64,000 nt of DNA from Candidatus Bathyarchaeota archaeon (GCA_018396705.1 JAGTQZ010000003.1:1-64000); one strand, 5' to 3'. Shown: positions 16,937 to 26,285, counted from the stretch's first letter. The notes: generated by a model not told the origin, from the sequence alone. Numbers and translations: made by a program.

Positions 16937-17593
16937 ATGGTTAACCTCATAATCTTTGGTGCGCCGGGATCTGGGAAGGGGACATATGCTTCAAGGCTTA
17001 GAGAGAGGCTTAAAGTTGAAGTTATTGCTACAGGAGACCTTTTTAGAGACATGATAAAAGCAAACACGCCTATTGGTAGAAAAGTCAGAGAGTATGTGGA
17101 AAAAGGTTTGCTCGTTCCAGATGACATAACCCTAGAGGTTTTAAAACAAAACCTATCCAAAATCCCCAAGGACAAGGGTTTCATCCTTGACGGTTACCCC
17201 AGAACAGTCTGGCAGGCCGAAGCTCTAGACAAAATCGCCAAGATAGACGCGATAATACATCTTATCGTGCCAGAATGGATAATTGTTGAGCGCTTATCTT
17301 CGAGGCGCATATGCCAAAACTGCGGTGCGATATACAACCTCTTATTCCTAAAACCGAAAAAGGACATGATATGCGACAAGTGCGGTGGCCCTTTATATCA
17401 ACGTTCAGACGACACTCCGGAAGTTATTAAAAAACGCATAGAAGTCTACGAGAAACAAACACAGCCGCTCCTAGATTATTATAAAGGTAGAGGCGTGCCG
17501 TTTGTGGAAGCTAAATGCGAAAAGCTTGAAACTCCACCAGAAGCTGTCGTTGAAGAAATATTGAAGGGTTTGAAGAGGCTGAACCTTGCTTAA
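16937..17593 (+). CDS. adk: Adenylate kinase
   Basis: This 218-residue enzyme catalyses ATP + AMP to 2 ADP in the cytoplasm. Visible features are the P-loop GAPGSGKGT at residue 8, the AMP site (TGDLFRDM, DGYPRT with catalytic Arg), and a long-form LID with a zinc site (CQNC near residue 130, CDKC near 150). It is of the bacterial-like long type rather than the trimeric archaeal AdkA type. ATG start with AAGG upstream. It converges on archease with a 4 bp overlap of stop codons. Confidence 0.96.
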   Translation: MVNLIIFGAPGSGKGTYASRLRERLKVEVIATGDLFRDMIKANTPIGRKVREYVEKGLLVPDDITLEVLKQNLSKIPKDKGFILDGYPRTVWQAEALDKIAKIDAIIHLIVPEWIIVERLSSRRICQNCGAIYNLLFLKPKKDMICDKCGGPLYQRSDDTPEVIKKRIEVYEKQTQPLLDYYKGRGVPFVEAKCEKLETPPEAVVEEILKGLKRLNLA

Positions 17594-18027
17594 ATGTCAA
17601 GAATAAATTTTACAGTAACTTTATCCTTCCCTTTTATGATTTCCATTTGATGATAAGTAACGGCTTTAACACCAACCTTCTGCACGTGTTTTTCAGGGTT
17701 AAATTTTTCACCCAAAATCTTGGCTTTAATTCTGAAAATGCCGTCGCTCCTGCTTAATTCTAAGATTTTAAACCTTGAGTAAAGCATGCCGTCGACTTCC
17801 GCCTTGACGAGAAGCGACTCAAGCCAATTATAGAGTAGGGCGTATTCATCACCGGCTGAAACCTCAATGTAATCTTCAATTTGCGGTTTCACTTTTTCCA
17901 CATCAGTCATAACGTCAAACATGGCAACAGCAGCATTTTCAAAAGCCTCAGTCAAGTCCTGTCCGTAGGCTGCTATATATGCGTCCGCCATATGTTCCAA
18001 GAAAGTGTAGCCTTTTCCATCCTTCAT
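17590..18027 (-). CDS. Archease, RtcB cofactor
   Basis: The 145-residue product matches archease in length and features (FLEHMADAYIAAYG at the N-terminus, a conserved Asp-containing GDEYALLYNWLESLL, and the C-terminal VKAVTYHQM). Archease speeds multiple turnover by RtcB and binds metal at its acidic site. The frame is open for 23 more codons upstream, but the start at ATG 18027 gives the family length. Its presence near rtcB supports a functional RNA ligase system in this genome. Confidence 0.92.
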   Translation of the reverse strand: MKDGKGYTFLEHMADAYIAAYGQDLTEAFENAAVAMFDVMTDVEKVKPQIEDYIEVSAGDEYALLYNWLESLLVKAEVDGMLYSRFKILELSRSDGIFRIKAKILGEKFNPEKHVQKVGVKAVTYHQMEIIKGKDKVTVKFILDI

Positions 18028-18199
18028 AGCTCTCTCTAAGATTATAAAATTAAACCATTTAAACCTGTTTGTCCGAAACCTTCCAGTAAAAAGCATAGGA
18101 GATCAGTTCACCAATTATTATTCGTCGCTGGCAACAGTAGTTCCTCTCTGCAAAAGCAAAATGTTAATTGAAATAAAAATCGGAAGGAACGCGGCTTGC

Positions 18200-19243
18200 T
18201 TAGAAATACTTTGGAATTTTCTCTACAGCGGCCACTGTTAGTCTTATGGTGTTTTCTAAATCTTTTATGCTTGCAATGGATGTTGGGCTATGAATGTAAC
18301 GTGTGGGTACCGATATAACTCCGCTTGGAACCCCCTCTCTTGTTAGTGCTATGCGGGCAGCGTCGGTTGAACCAGGCAACCCCGTCTCAAGCTGATAGGG
18401 GATATCATTTTTTTCAGCGGCCTCTACTAAAAGCCGCAGAACTTTTGGATGCGTAATCAACCCCATATCTGAAATTTCTATTGCTGGACCTTTACGCAAC
18501 TTTATTGGGGCTTCCACCTCTTTTACGCCCGGGACGTCGCCGGCCACTGTCACGTCGATAGCTATTCCAACATCTGGGTATATGCCGAAGGCAGCCACTG
18601 TGGCTCCTCTCAGACCAACTTCTTCCTGCACTGTTCCAACGGCGTAGATGGTGCATTCTGTTTCCTTCAACATTTTCATAGTTTCAACCATAACCGCACA
18701 GCCCACACGGTCGTCGAAAGCCTTCCCCATAACAACGTCGCTCCCCAATTTAGCAAATGTTACTTCAAAGCTCACGGGGTCGCCTATTTTTACGCCCATC
18801 TTTTTGGCTTCTTCCTGATTTTCTGCACCGATGTCTATGAAAAGCTCATCGTAAGTTAACACTTTTTTGCGTTCCTCCTCCTTCTGTATGTGTGGTGGTT
18901 TAGAGCCAACAACCCCACGTAACGGGCCTTTCTCTGTATGAACTATCACTTTTTGCGCCAGCAAAATGCGGTCGTCTATCCCGCCTATCTTCGTGAATTG
19001 TAAAAAGCCGTCTTTGGAGATTGTTTTCACGAAAAGCCCAATTTCATCCATGTGGGCGGCCAGCATGACTTTCGGCGCGTTCTTCTCGCCCTTTTTTATG
19101 CCTATTACATTTCCAAGCTTGTCTTCCGAAATCTCATCCACATATGGCTTCAGCAAATCCCTCATTATTTTTCTAACTTCGTCTTCCCTTCCAGCCACTC
19201 CGCAAGCGTTTGAAAGTTTTTCCAGAGTTTCAACAACAGCCAC
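18200..19243 (-). CDS. M42 family metallo-aminopeptidase
   Basis: This 347-residue protein has the dinuclear metal site of M42 peptidases: AAHMDEIG (His, Asp) near residue 63, KAFDDRVGC (bridging Asp) near 178, QEEVGLRG (catalytic and metal Glu) near 210, IDVTVAGD (Asp), and RYIHSPT (last His). Such enzymes form dodecameric tetrahedral (TET) aminopeptidases that trim peptides released by the proteasome. Length and motif order are normal for the family. The start is ATG. Confidence 0.95.
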   Translation of the reverse strand: MAVVETLEKLSNACGVAGREDEVRKIMRDLLKPYVDEISEDKLGNVIGIKKGEKNAPKVMLAAHMDEIGLFVKTISKDGFLQFTKIGGIDDRILLAQKVIVHTEKGPLRGVVGSKPPHIQKEEERKKVLTYDELFIDIGAENQEEAKKMGVKIGDPVSFEVTFAKLGSDVVMGKAFDDRVGCAVMVETMKMLKETECTIYAVGTVQEEVGLRGATVAAFGIYPDVGIAIDVTVAGDVPGVKEVEAPIKLRKGPAIEISDMGLITHPKVLRLLVEAAEKNDIPYQLETGLPGSTDAARIALTREGVPSGVISVPTRYIHSPTSIASIKDLENTIRLTVAAVEKIPKYF

Positions 19244-19350
19244 ACGTTTCTCCCCCTAAATATGGAAAGGACATTCTAAAACTTTATATTAACATCTTTG
19301 GTATTAATAAAACTGCACTGAATTATAGGTTTAACTGCTTGCCTTTAAGG

Positions 19351-19968
19351 GTGAAAAATCAACAATTGGAAAGTTTCCTTAAAAGGGTCTCCAAGAAAAT
19401 TAGGATTTACCTCCATGTTACAAAGGCCAGCGGAATAGCCAGAAGATACTTTATCATGAACGGTTTCGACGGAGCCATGACCGTTTTCGGCATAGTTTTA
19501 GGCTCATGGATAGCAAGAGTTTCAAAACCGGAACTCATCCTTTTGGCGGGTTTCGGCGCATGTCTCGCTATGGGAGTTTCAGGGTTCTTCGGCGCATTAA
19601 TGGCTGAAAAAGCTGAGAGAGAACGTCACCTAAAAGAGATGGAAGAAGTCACAAAAAATCGTGTAGACCCCCTACATTACAAGGCCGCCCGCTTCGTTGT
19701 AATTTATGTAGCCTTAATAGAGGGTTTATCACCAGCCATCACAGCGGCAATCCCGCTTTCACCCTTCATCCTTGCATCCACGAAGCTTATAACAATTTTT
19801 AATGCTTATGTGTTCTCTTTGATGCTTTCCATGACCACACTGTTTCTTCTAGGCATATACTTGGGCAGAATAGCAAAAGAAAACGGTTTGCTTTACGGTG
19901 TAGCAATGCTTGCTGTAGGCGCTTTAACAGCGGTGATAATACTCGTAACCCAACTGTTAATGGCTTAA
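19351..19968 (+). CDS. VIT1/CCC1-type membrane transporter
   Basis: The start is placed at GTG 19351, which follows TAAGG; an open frame extends to 19210 and antisense into the M42 gene. The 205-residue protein has the VIT-family pattern: first helix with GFDGAMTVFGIVLGSW, second with GVSGFFGALMAEKAERER (the metal-binding cytoplasmic helix follows), then three more helices near the C-terminus. Homologues move iron or manganese out of the cytoplasm. Specificity cannot be read here. Confidence 0.8.
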   Translation: MKNQQLESFLKRVSKKIRIYLHVTKASGIARRYFIMNGFDGAMTVFGIVLGSWIARVSKPELILLAGFGACLAMGVSGFFGALMAEKAERERHLKEMEEVTKNRVDPLHYKAARFVVIYVALIEGLSPAITAAIPLSPFILASTKLITIFNAYVFSLMLSMTTLFLLGIYLGRIAKENGLLYGVAMLAVGALTAVIILVTQLLMA

Positions 19969-20037
19969 TAAAATCAATGTATAGTAAAGGTTATTTAAAG
20001 CCGCAGAATATTGAAGCCTATTAAAACGGAAGGTTAA

Positions 20038-20733
20038 TTGGAGATGCGTACAACACAGAGAATTGCTTTAACCGCTATCTTTGCAGCCTTACATGCCGTT
20101 TTATATCTGCCAGAAGGCCCTTGGCGAAGCTTTGTTATATATCTAATGCCCATCGAGGGCATTGTGCTGGGGCCTTCAATTGGGTTTGTTTCAGCCTTGA
20201 TTGGAAGCGGAATTGCAAGGTTAATTAAACCAAGCATCTGGTGGATGTTTGGTCTGATTGCTGAACCAATAGGGGTTGCAGCCGCCGGCTTTTTAGCAAA
20301 AGGAAGGTGGAAAGAAGTGCAACTTGTTTATGGCGTAATGTTGGGTGCTTACTTCCTTCATCCTTACGGAAGAATGCTTCCCTTATGGACAGTTTTGGAT
20401 CTTTTAGCGGCTTTCGTAATTGTTTATCCAGCCTCAAAAATGGGTAAGTGGGTTTGGAAGGAGCAAACCAAAAAGTTTACGGTTGCTTTATTAATAATTG
20501 CTTTTGTAAGCACTGTTGCAGACTCTATGACAAGAGTTTTCTTACTCGTTCCATGCAGGTACTATGAGGTTTTAGGCCTCACGTATGATGTCTTAGCCTA
20601 CGAATGGTTTATTCCAGGAGCGGTAGGTTCATACATAGAAGATTGTCTTGTAAGCATCACAACACTTATTGCTGGTGCTCCATTGCTGCTAGGTCTGAAG
20701 AAGATGTTAAGCCTCAAACAACCACTGTCATAA
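20038..20733 (+). CDS. Membrane protein, ECF transporter S-component-like
   Basis: The 231-residue protein has about six hydrophobic segments. Its N-terminal TQRIALTAIFAALHAVLY with a following short loop and gly-rich helix (GPSIGFVSALIGSGIARLI) is typical of substrate-binding S components of energy-coupling factor vitamin/metal transporters. TTG 20038 is the first start; ATG 20044 in the same frame is equally possible. No EcfA or EcfT gene is adjacent. The substrate is unknown. Confidence 0.65.
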   Translation: MEMRTTQRIALTAIFAALHAVLYLPEGPWRSFVIYLMPIEGIVLGPSIGFVSALIGSGIARLIKPSIWWMFGLIAEPIGVAAAGFLAKGRWKEVQLVYGVMLGAYFLHPYGRMLPLWTVLDLLAAFVIVYPASKMGKWVWKEQTKKFTVALLIIAFVSTVADSMTRVFLLVPCRYYEVLGLTYDVLAYEWFIPGAVGSYIEDCLVSITTLIAGAPLLLGLKKMLSLKQPLS

Positions 20734-20769
20734 AATTTTGCTGCAGTGAGTAAAAAATAAAAACGGAGG

Positions 20770-20994
20770 TTATTGCGGCTGAGATTGTTGTTGTGGTGAT
20801 TGCTGCTTTTTAAGTTCCAGATGTTCCGTCAGTAGTAAGACACCTTCGATTATGAGGAATATGCCAAGTATAATTCCAACAAGAGCTGGTATGATTATAA
20901 TAAGAATGCCGAAGATTATGCATAGGATAGCTAGTACCGGCTTTGACACAGTTATGCCTATTTTTTTAAGGCCTTTCTCAACAACTTCTGTCAA
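20770..20994 (-). CDS. Small two-helix membrane protein
   Basis: The 74-residue protein has two hydrophobic helices (about 18-38 and 40-56) and a glutamine-rich tail at its C-terminus. The pattern resembles DUF3096-like small archaeal membrane proteins. Its low-complexity Q/P tail is similar in style to that of the 16312 protein. Function unknown. Confidence 0.6.
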   Translation of the reverse strand: MTEVVEKGLKKIGITVSKPVLAILCIIFGILIIIIPALVGIILGIFLIIEGVLLLTEHLELKKQQSPQQQSQPQ

Positions 20995-21123
20995 CTTTTT
21001 CCACTCTCCCAGATGACAATCATTTGGATTTAACAGGAAGGAATATTTAAACCATTTGAGTTAAAACACATATACAATCTATGGGAGTATATATTCATCT
21101 GAATGTTTGGAAGGTGAAGGCGT

Positions 21124-22140
21124 TTGGAACAGCGCAAAATAATGTCTCTCGGACGTTCTTCGCTGGTTATTTCACTTCCAAAATATTGGACGGAGCTAAA
21201 TGAGTTAAAACAAGGAGATGTTGTTTCCATAGCAATGAACAGGGACCGTTCCCTAGTCATTTTTCCGGGTGCGCGCAAAGAGCGAGAGCCAGCCAAAATA
21301 ACGCTTCACATCGAATCGGATAGGGATATCTCCTACATTGTTCGAAGCATCGTTGCATGTTATCTTAATGGTTACTCCCAAATCAAACTGGTTTCAGACA
21401 AGTTTTTCACAGTGCCACAGCAGAAGGCCATTCGCCGGATAGCGCAAATGCTTTACATGCGAATAATGGAAGCAGACACAAAAGAGGTGCAGATTGCAAC
21501 TCTTATAGACGAATCTAAAGCCTCAATTGAAACTGGAATCAATAGAATGTATAAAATATCAAGCTCTATGTGTCGAGACGCCTTTAACGCCCTAAAAAAT
21601 CAAGATGCCGCCCTTGCAAAATCCACTTACATAATAGATGATGAAGTAGACCATTTCTCATATTTCCTCTTGAGGCTTATACGTAGGGCAATCATTGACT
21701 CCACGTTAGCTAACCAGCTTGGCGTGGAGCCCATTGAATGTTTAGACTATCAGACTTTAATCCATCGCATAGAACAAATTTCAGATCAAGCTGCGAATGT
21801 TGCCAAACATGTGGTTATGTTGAATGGAGCTGGAAAAAATTTCTCAGAACCATTGCTTGAAAAAATGTTTTCAGCTGGATGTGATGCATTAGCTCTTTAC
21901 AATAAGGCAGTAAACACTTTCTTCGCAAAAGATGTTAAAAGCGCCAACGAAGTCATTGAAAATAAGGCTATTATAGAAAAATTAGACAGAGAAATTGCGT
22001 CTCTAGCCTTCTTAAAGGAGAAAGATACAGAGGTTATCTGTGCTAGCTGTTCGATCAGAGACAGCATTCAGCGCATAGCTGAATACTCCGCAGACATAGC
22101 AGAGATTACAATCCATCAGTCTTTTAAGCCGCCTGACTAG
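21124..22140 (+). CDS. PhoU-domain phosphate uptake regulator with SpoVT/AbrB domain
   Basis: This 338-residue archaeal regulator has an N-terminal AbrB/SpoVT-like DNA-binding fold (about 1-50: RKIMSLGRSSLVISLPKYW, then LKQGDVVSI), a linker, and two PhoU helical bundles (about 130-220 and 225-335) with acidic metal-binding motifs such as DDEVDHFSYF. Such proteins are often found near phosphate ABC transporters, but none is visible here, so the target is unclear. It starts at TTG 21124. Confidence 0.88.
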   Translation: MEQRKIMSLGRSSLVISLPKYWTELNELKQGDVVSIAMNRDRSLVIFPGARKEREPAKITLHIESDRDISYIVRSIVACYLNGYSQIKLVSDKFFTVPQQKAIRRIAQMLYMRIMEADTKEVQIATLIDESKASIETGINRMYKISSSMCRDAFNALKNQDAALAKSTYIIDDEVDHFSYFLLRLIRRAIIDSTLANQLGVEPIECLDYQTLIHRIEQISDQAANVAKHVVMLNGAGKNFSEPLLEKMFSAGCDALALYNKAVNTFFAKDVKSANEVIENKAIIEKLDREIASLAFLKEKDTEVICASCSIRDSIQRIAEYSADIAEITIHQSFKPPD

Positions 22141-22150
22141 GTAGTCCTAT

Positions 22151-23863
22151 CTAGCTTTTCTTTTCCTTTGATGGATAGCTTACAGTTACGGCGATTTTTG
22201 ACGCTGAAATTTCGCCTCTCAGTATTCTCCGTGCCAGCTCCATTGCATAGTTGTAGTTGTAGACTGTCCCTTTACCGTTCCTTCTAGCTTCCTTTAGGAT
22301 TTCGCGTTCAAGCTTGTATTTGAGCCTTCCAATGGTTAGTGGGCCTATGCCGAAAATGCCGGGAGCGAATTCTCTCATGTCATCGTCAAGTTTCATTCCT
22401 TCTACGCCCAAGGGGGGAACTGCATTGACGTCCGCTATCACCTTAACGAATTTGACTTGGTTAAGCATATCCTTTGTTACCAAGCGAACTCCTGCGACTC
22501 CTGCGCACAATATAACGTCGGAGTTGTTTATGATTTCAACTTTCTTCTCTGGTGTCGGGGCAAAGATGCCTTTAACTTCTACTCCATATTTCTCGCGAAG
22601 CAAACTAGACAGTTTTGCAACATATTCGTCTCCATCTTTTCTATCAGGGTTTGGACTCACGATGGTGACTTGGCAGCCAAGCTTAGCCAACAAAATCGCG
22701 GCAACCCTACCGACAGCACCCGTGCCGAAAACTGCAACCCGCTTGTCTTTTAGGTTTCCAAGTTTGGCCTTTGTTATTGCATCTTCAACTTTAGCCACCA
22801 TTGCTGTGGCTGTTGTATACGCGCCAGCTGGATCGATTATGGTGTTGGCTTGAAATGGTGGAAACATAGTTTCGCGTACAACCTTTAAAACTTCTTCAGC
22901 TTTTTCCATGTCTTTACCGCCGATGAGGAAACATGTACGCTTAACTCCTTTCGGATCTCTGGAGAAAATGGCGTCCTGCACGATTCTTTTGGCTTCTTCT
23001 GGAGTTACGTTCTCGTAGGGCACAACCACATTGAATCCTGCATCATAAGCCATGCAAATGTCGAAGGGGCTGGCTCTTTTATCCGTGTCCAAGAAGAAGA
23101 GAATGTAAGGCGCCTCTTCAGGGGACGTTTTAATAACGGGTTTAACTTGAATCTGCATGGACTTAAGCAGATCCTCAATTTCCGCCATCGACGCTTTCTC
23201 CTTTGTGAAGGCCAATTTTTTAGTAGGTTGTATGGTTTCCACGTCCACATCCACCGATTCTAATAGTTTTTTGACGCCATTAACATGTTCTGGGCTTGAT
23301 ACGTGTAGGCATACGATTTCTGCCTTATCTATTTTTCTAGCATTTTCAAGAATTCCCATGGCAATCCAGCTTTCTCTAACCGAAAACTTTGCCTCTTTTT
23401 CTGCCTCTTCGATTTCCTGTTGCAGACACTGTCCGTAAGCTATTAGGTACTCTCTTTCAGCACTGTTTTCCGGCAGTTCCTCGATAGCTTTCAATATGCG
23501 GTCTCTGAGTTGTCTCTTCTCGTCCAGAAGTGAAGCTACATATCCACGGGCGTTTTCGTCCATGTCCACGGCGAAGAATGGGACGTTATATTTGAGGCTT
23601 ATCTGTGCAAGTACATTGTTCTCTGTGAACTCTTTGACTGAGCGGTTTCCCAACTCCTCAGTTACAAAGTCTGGCTTAACTTCGTCTATTAGTTTTTCAA
23701 AAAATTGGCAGAAAGCAATTGAAGGCTTAAACCTCGATGATAGGATGTTTTTTGGCGCATTGTTTTGTGGTTCCACTATCCAGAAGGGCTCGCTGTACTC
23801 TTTTTCGATTAATATGACCTTTAATTTCTTTCCTTCAAGTGGTGTTATTTCAAGTGTTTTCAT
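22151..23863 (-). CDS. MtdB-type methylene-H4MPT dehydrogenase fused to an N-terminal domain
   Basis: The start at ATG 23863 has GGTGA upstream. The C-terminal part (about 275-570) resembles the NAD(P)-dependent methylene-tetrahydromethanopterin dehydrogenase MtdB: FFLDTDKRASPFDICMAYDA at its start, DPAGAYTTATAMV, and the Rossmann loop VFGTGAVGRVAA. The N-terminal 250 residues are extra. Parts of this region (VTEELGNRSV; ESWIAMGILEN then VNGVKKLLES) recall TraB/PrgY-like proteins, but only weakly. The enzyme would interconvert methylene- and methenyl-H4MPT with NADP. It lies 90 bp downstream of the F420-dependent Mtd gene on the same strand, so both could share a transcript. Confidence 0.85.
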   Translation of the reverse strand: MKTLEITPLEGKKLKVILIEKEYSEPFWIVEPQNNAPKNILSSRFKPSIAFCQFFEKLIDEVKPDFVTEELGNRSVKEFTENNVLAQISLKYNVPFFAVDMDENARGYVASLLDEKRQLRDRILKAIEELPENSAEREYLIAYGQCLQQEIEEAEKEAKFSVRESWIAMGILENARKIDKAEIVCLHVSSPEHVNGVKKLLESVDVDVETIQPTKKLAFTKEKASMAEIEDLLKSMQIQVKPVIKTSPEEAPYILFFLDTDKRASPFDICMAYDAGFNVVVPYENVTPEEAKRIVQDAIFSRDPKGVKRTCFLIGGKDMEKAEEVLKVVRETMFPPFQANTIIDPAGAYTTATAMVAKVEDAITKAKLGNLKDKRVAVFGTGAVGRVAAILLAKLGCQVTIVSPNPDRKDGDEYVAKLSSLLREKYGVEVKGIFAPTPEKKVEIINNSDVILCAGVAGVRLVTKDMLNQVKFVKVIADVNAVPPLGVEGMKLDDDMREFAPGIFGIGPLTIGRLKYKLEREILKEARRNGKGTVYNYNYAMELARRILRGEISASKIAVTVSYPSKEKKS

Positions 23864-23953
23864 TGTTTCACCTAGTATTAAATGGGGATGTCGATGATAT
23901 ATACTTATTCGAAATACCATATATACATATTAATAGCGTATATACTAGAAGAG

Positions 23954-24805
23954 TTAGCGGAAAACTTCTTCGAAAATTGGGGAATCCATTAAGCGTTCTT
24001 TGATTTTCAGTTTGCCCTCCTTTGAATGGGGCCTCCTAACAAGGGAATCCGCATACTTTTCTATTTCTCTGGCTTGCTCGGCAAGATTGGAGGCTACCTC
24101 CGCGATTTCATGGGCGCATGCAACCAGTAGAATGTATTTTTCCTTTTCCTTCTCCATGAAACAAGCCCTAGTGTTTATTTCTGCAACTTTCTTTGTCAAT
24201 TCATAGGCTGCCATAGCTTTTGCAAGGGCGTATGGATTCCTAAAATCAGAGTTATCCCTAATAGCATCCGTGTCAATAATCAATCTTGGAAGTTCAAAGG
24301 TTAAGCCTTCCTTGCAACATTGAATAACTCGATCAATTTCCTGCTGAATTATTTTGTAGACACCGGTAACCGCCAACACTTTTATTATATTCGAGTTAAA
24401 AATCGCCATTTCAGTCGGATCTAGGAATTCTTTTCTCGCACCTATTAACGGGTCGCCCATAACAATTATGTAGCCGAAACCTTGTGTTTCAAACTCCTCT
24501 TTTAGGCGTTTTCCAGGAGCATCGGAAACGAATATGCTTGGAATTTTCCTTTCCAAAAGCATTTCTCTAGCCTTTTTAGGCCCCTGAACCGCCGGGTTCG
24601 GTGAAATAAATATCAGGAAATCAGGGTTGAAATCGAACATTTTTGGCAAAGCTTCTTCTACCTCTTCCGCCAGCATTTTCGCTCCAGTCGTTACAGTTCG
24701 AACGCTTATGTCCTCTCTGTCCGCCAACTCGTCCAAAAGGAGTTCAAACAAGGGAGCCGTTCCAATGTTGCCGCATTTAAAGACGCCAACTTTAACCTTC
24801 TTCAA
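23954..24805 (-). CDS. mtd: F420-dependent methylene-H4MPT dehydrogenase
   Basis: This 283-residue protein is full length for Mtd. It shows the family's N-terminal KVGVFKCGNIGTAPL, the central SPNPAVQGPKKAREML, SDAPGKR, GDPLIGARKEFLDPTEMAIFN cut into conserved blocks, and a helical C-terminus. Mtd reversibly reduces methenyl-H4MPT with reduced F420 in the cytoplasm, part of the archaeal methyl branch of the Wood-Ljungdahl pathway or of methanogenesis. CofD, an FrhB-like protein and Mch lie within 5 kb, which fits. The start is ATG. Confidence 0.96.
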   Translation of the reverse strand: MKKVKVGVFKCGNIGTAPLFELLLDELADREDISVRTVTTGAKMLAEEVEEALPKMFDFNPDFLIFISPNPAVQGPKKAREMLLERKIPSIFVSDAPGKRLKEEFETQGFGYIIVMGDPLIGARKEFLDPTEMAIFNSNIIKVLAVTGVYKIIQQEIDRVIQCCKEGLTFELPRLIIDTDAIRDNSDFRNPYALAKAMAAYELTKKVAEINTRACFMEKEKEKYILLVACAHEIAEVASNLAEQAREIEKYADSLVRRPHSKEGKLKIKERLMDSPIFEEVFR

Positions 24806-24994
24806 AGGAATGCACCCTAAGGATTAAAGCCGGTACCAGAAAAACCATATTTAGAAAACACTGTTTATAAGCGTTTCAGAAGCTTACTCCGCCATTCTGC
24901 TTTTATTAATGGAGGCCCCAACAATAATAAGCATAATAGATTGATTGTTTTAATATGTAAGGTTGACAGCACAGATAAAAATCTCAGATTTATC

Positions 24995-25681
24995 TCAAAA
25001 TTTTGCTTTGTGCCAAAAATTATAACTGCATATTTCGTCTAAATCTTTTCGTTGTGGAGGTTTAGGTTTCTCGTCTGGATATCCCATGATAATCATTGCT
25101 TGAGGCTCGATTTTGCGAGGTAAACCAAGAGCCTTTCTTATAGCTTTTTGACAGAATAGTGGAGCGCAAATCCAGCATGCTCCAAGTCCAAAATGATGAG
25201 CAAGAAGTAATAGGGTTTGGACATATGCTGCAACACTTTGCACAGCCATCATATATTCTGCCCTTTGTCTTCTTTTGTCCGGGTATTTGTGCATGTCCTC
25301 CATCGTTAAGCATGCAATGATGACAACGGGGCTTTTTGTGATCCTTTCAAAACTTTCAATCCTAACCATTTCTTTAGCTTTATCTTCTGGAACACCATCT
25401 CCCAGTAAGTCCAAGAGCCAAGCTTTCCCCATTTCGTTGGCAAGTTTTAACTTAACTTTTTCATCATCAATTATAATACAACGCCAGGGCTGAGCATTAT
25501 GTGCCGAAGGTGCCCACCTAGCTATGTCAAGAATTAGGTTAATCATGTCGCGTGAAATTTTATCATTCTTAAATTTTCTAATACTCCTTCGGGTTTTTAC
25601 AGTTTCAATTACATTCAATGTGCTGGCCCCACCACCTGATGTCTGGGACGACTTCATCGAAGTTAGTTTTATATGCGGCAA
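24995..25681 (-). CDS. Nitroreductase-family flavoprotein
   Basis: The 228-residue frame contains RRSIRKFKND (FMN phosphate contacts), ARWAPSAHNAQPWR, and the C-terminal GLPRKIEPQAMIIMGYPDE typical of nitroreductase-fold FMN enzymes. In archaea, relatives include FbiB-like F420 ligase domains and various NAD(P)H:flavin reductases. The first 25 residues may not be translated: a TTG just before NVIETVKTRRS gives a more usual N-terminus. The redox partner is unknown; location among F420 genes is suggestive only. Confidence 0.9.
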   Translation of the reverse strand: MPHIKLTSMKSSQTSGGGASTLNVIETVKTRRSIRKFKNDKISRDMINLILDIARWAPSAHNAQPWRCIIIDDEKVKLKLANEMGKAWLLDLLGDGVPEDKAKEMVRIESFERITKSPVVIIACLTMEDMHKYPDKRRQRAEYMMAVQSVAAYVQTLLLLAHHFGLGACWICAPLFCQKAIRKALGLPRKIEPQAMIIMGYPDEKPKPPQRKDLDEICSYNFWHKAKF

Positions 25682-25726
25682 TTATTAGAATGTTTATAAA
25701 AGCCTTAGAAAAGGAGACGTAAGTAA

Positions 25727-26227
25727 TTGGAAAAGTTCTCAACTAGGCTAATTGCGGTGATAGTGGTTCTAAGCGCTTTAGGAAACATTTTAGGTTACTT
25801 CTCGATAAAATTACCCTCTGCACCCGGCACGACTGTCGAGTTTCATTTGTCAGTTCTGCCTTCTTTGCTTCTTGCAGTTTCAGTTGGATCCGTTTCTGGA
25901 GCGATAACCGGTTTACTAAGTCTAATAATGGCTACGGTGCGTATAGGAAACATATTTATACCCTTTGGAAACGCGTTGCTTGCCGGTATAGCCGGACTCT
26001 TTGCACAAAGACTCAAGTTTTCGCCTCCAGTAAGCGGGGCTTTAGCTATGATCCCCTACACGCCTTACATATGGCTAGCATGCATGGTCTACAATGTTCC
26101 GCAAGCAGTTATAGCTTTTATAATTACTAAGGCCTTCATAGAAGTTTTGATTTCAGGGACGATCATCGAGCTAATATTACGTAGACACGAAATCAAAAGT
26201 TTTCTTGAATCGCTCAAATTTAAATGA
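25727..26227 (+). CDS. ECF transporter S component
   Basis: The 166-residue protein has five or six hydrophobic segments. Its first helix contains RLIAVIVVLSALGNILGY, and a gly/ser-rich SVGSVSGAITGLLSLI follows, a pattern typical of small S components for vitamins such as biotin or thiamine. It starts at TTG after GGAGAC. It is 58 bp upstream of cofD on the same strand, and no ATPase or EcfT gene is nearby, so it would have to share a module encoded elsewhere. Confidence 0.75.
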   Translation: MEKFSTRLIAVIVVLSALGNILGYFSIKLPSAPGTTVEFHLSVLPSLLLAVSVGSVSGAITGLLSLIMATVRIGNIFIPFGNALLAGIAGLFAQRLKFSPPVSGALAMIPYTPYIWLACMVYNVPQAVIAFIITKAFIEVLISGTIIELILRRHEIKSFLESLKFK

Positions 26228-26285
26228 GAAGAAAACATGAGAGAAAGACGCAAATCATAAGGTAGCTTTAAGAGGGGGAGTTGTT

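Noticed and set aside
24806-24994. Gene in the 189-bp gap between mtd and the nitroreductase gene
   Set aside because: No frame longer than a few dozen codons and no protein-like composition; likely promoter and terminator space.
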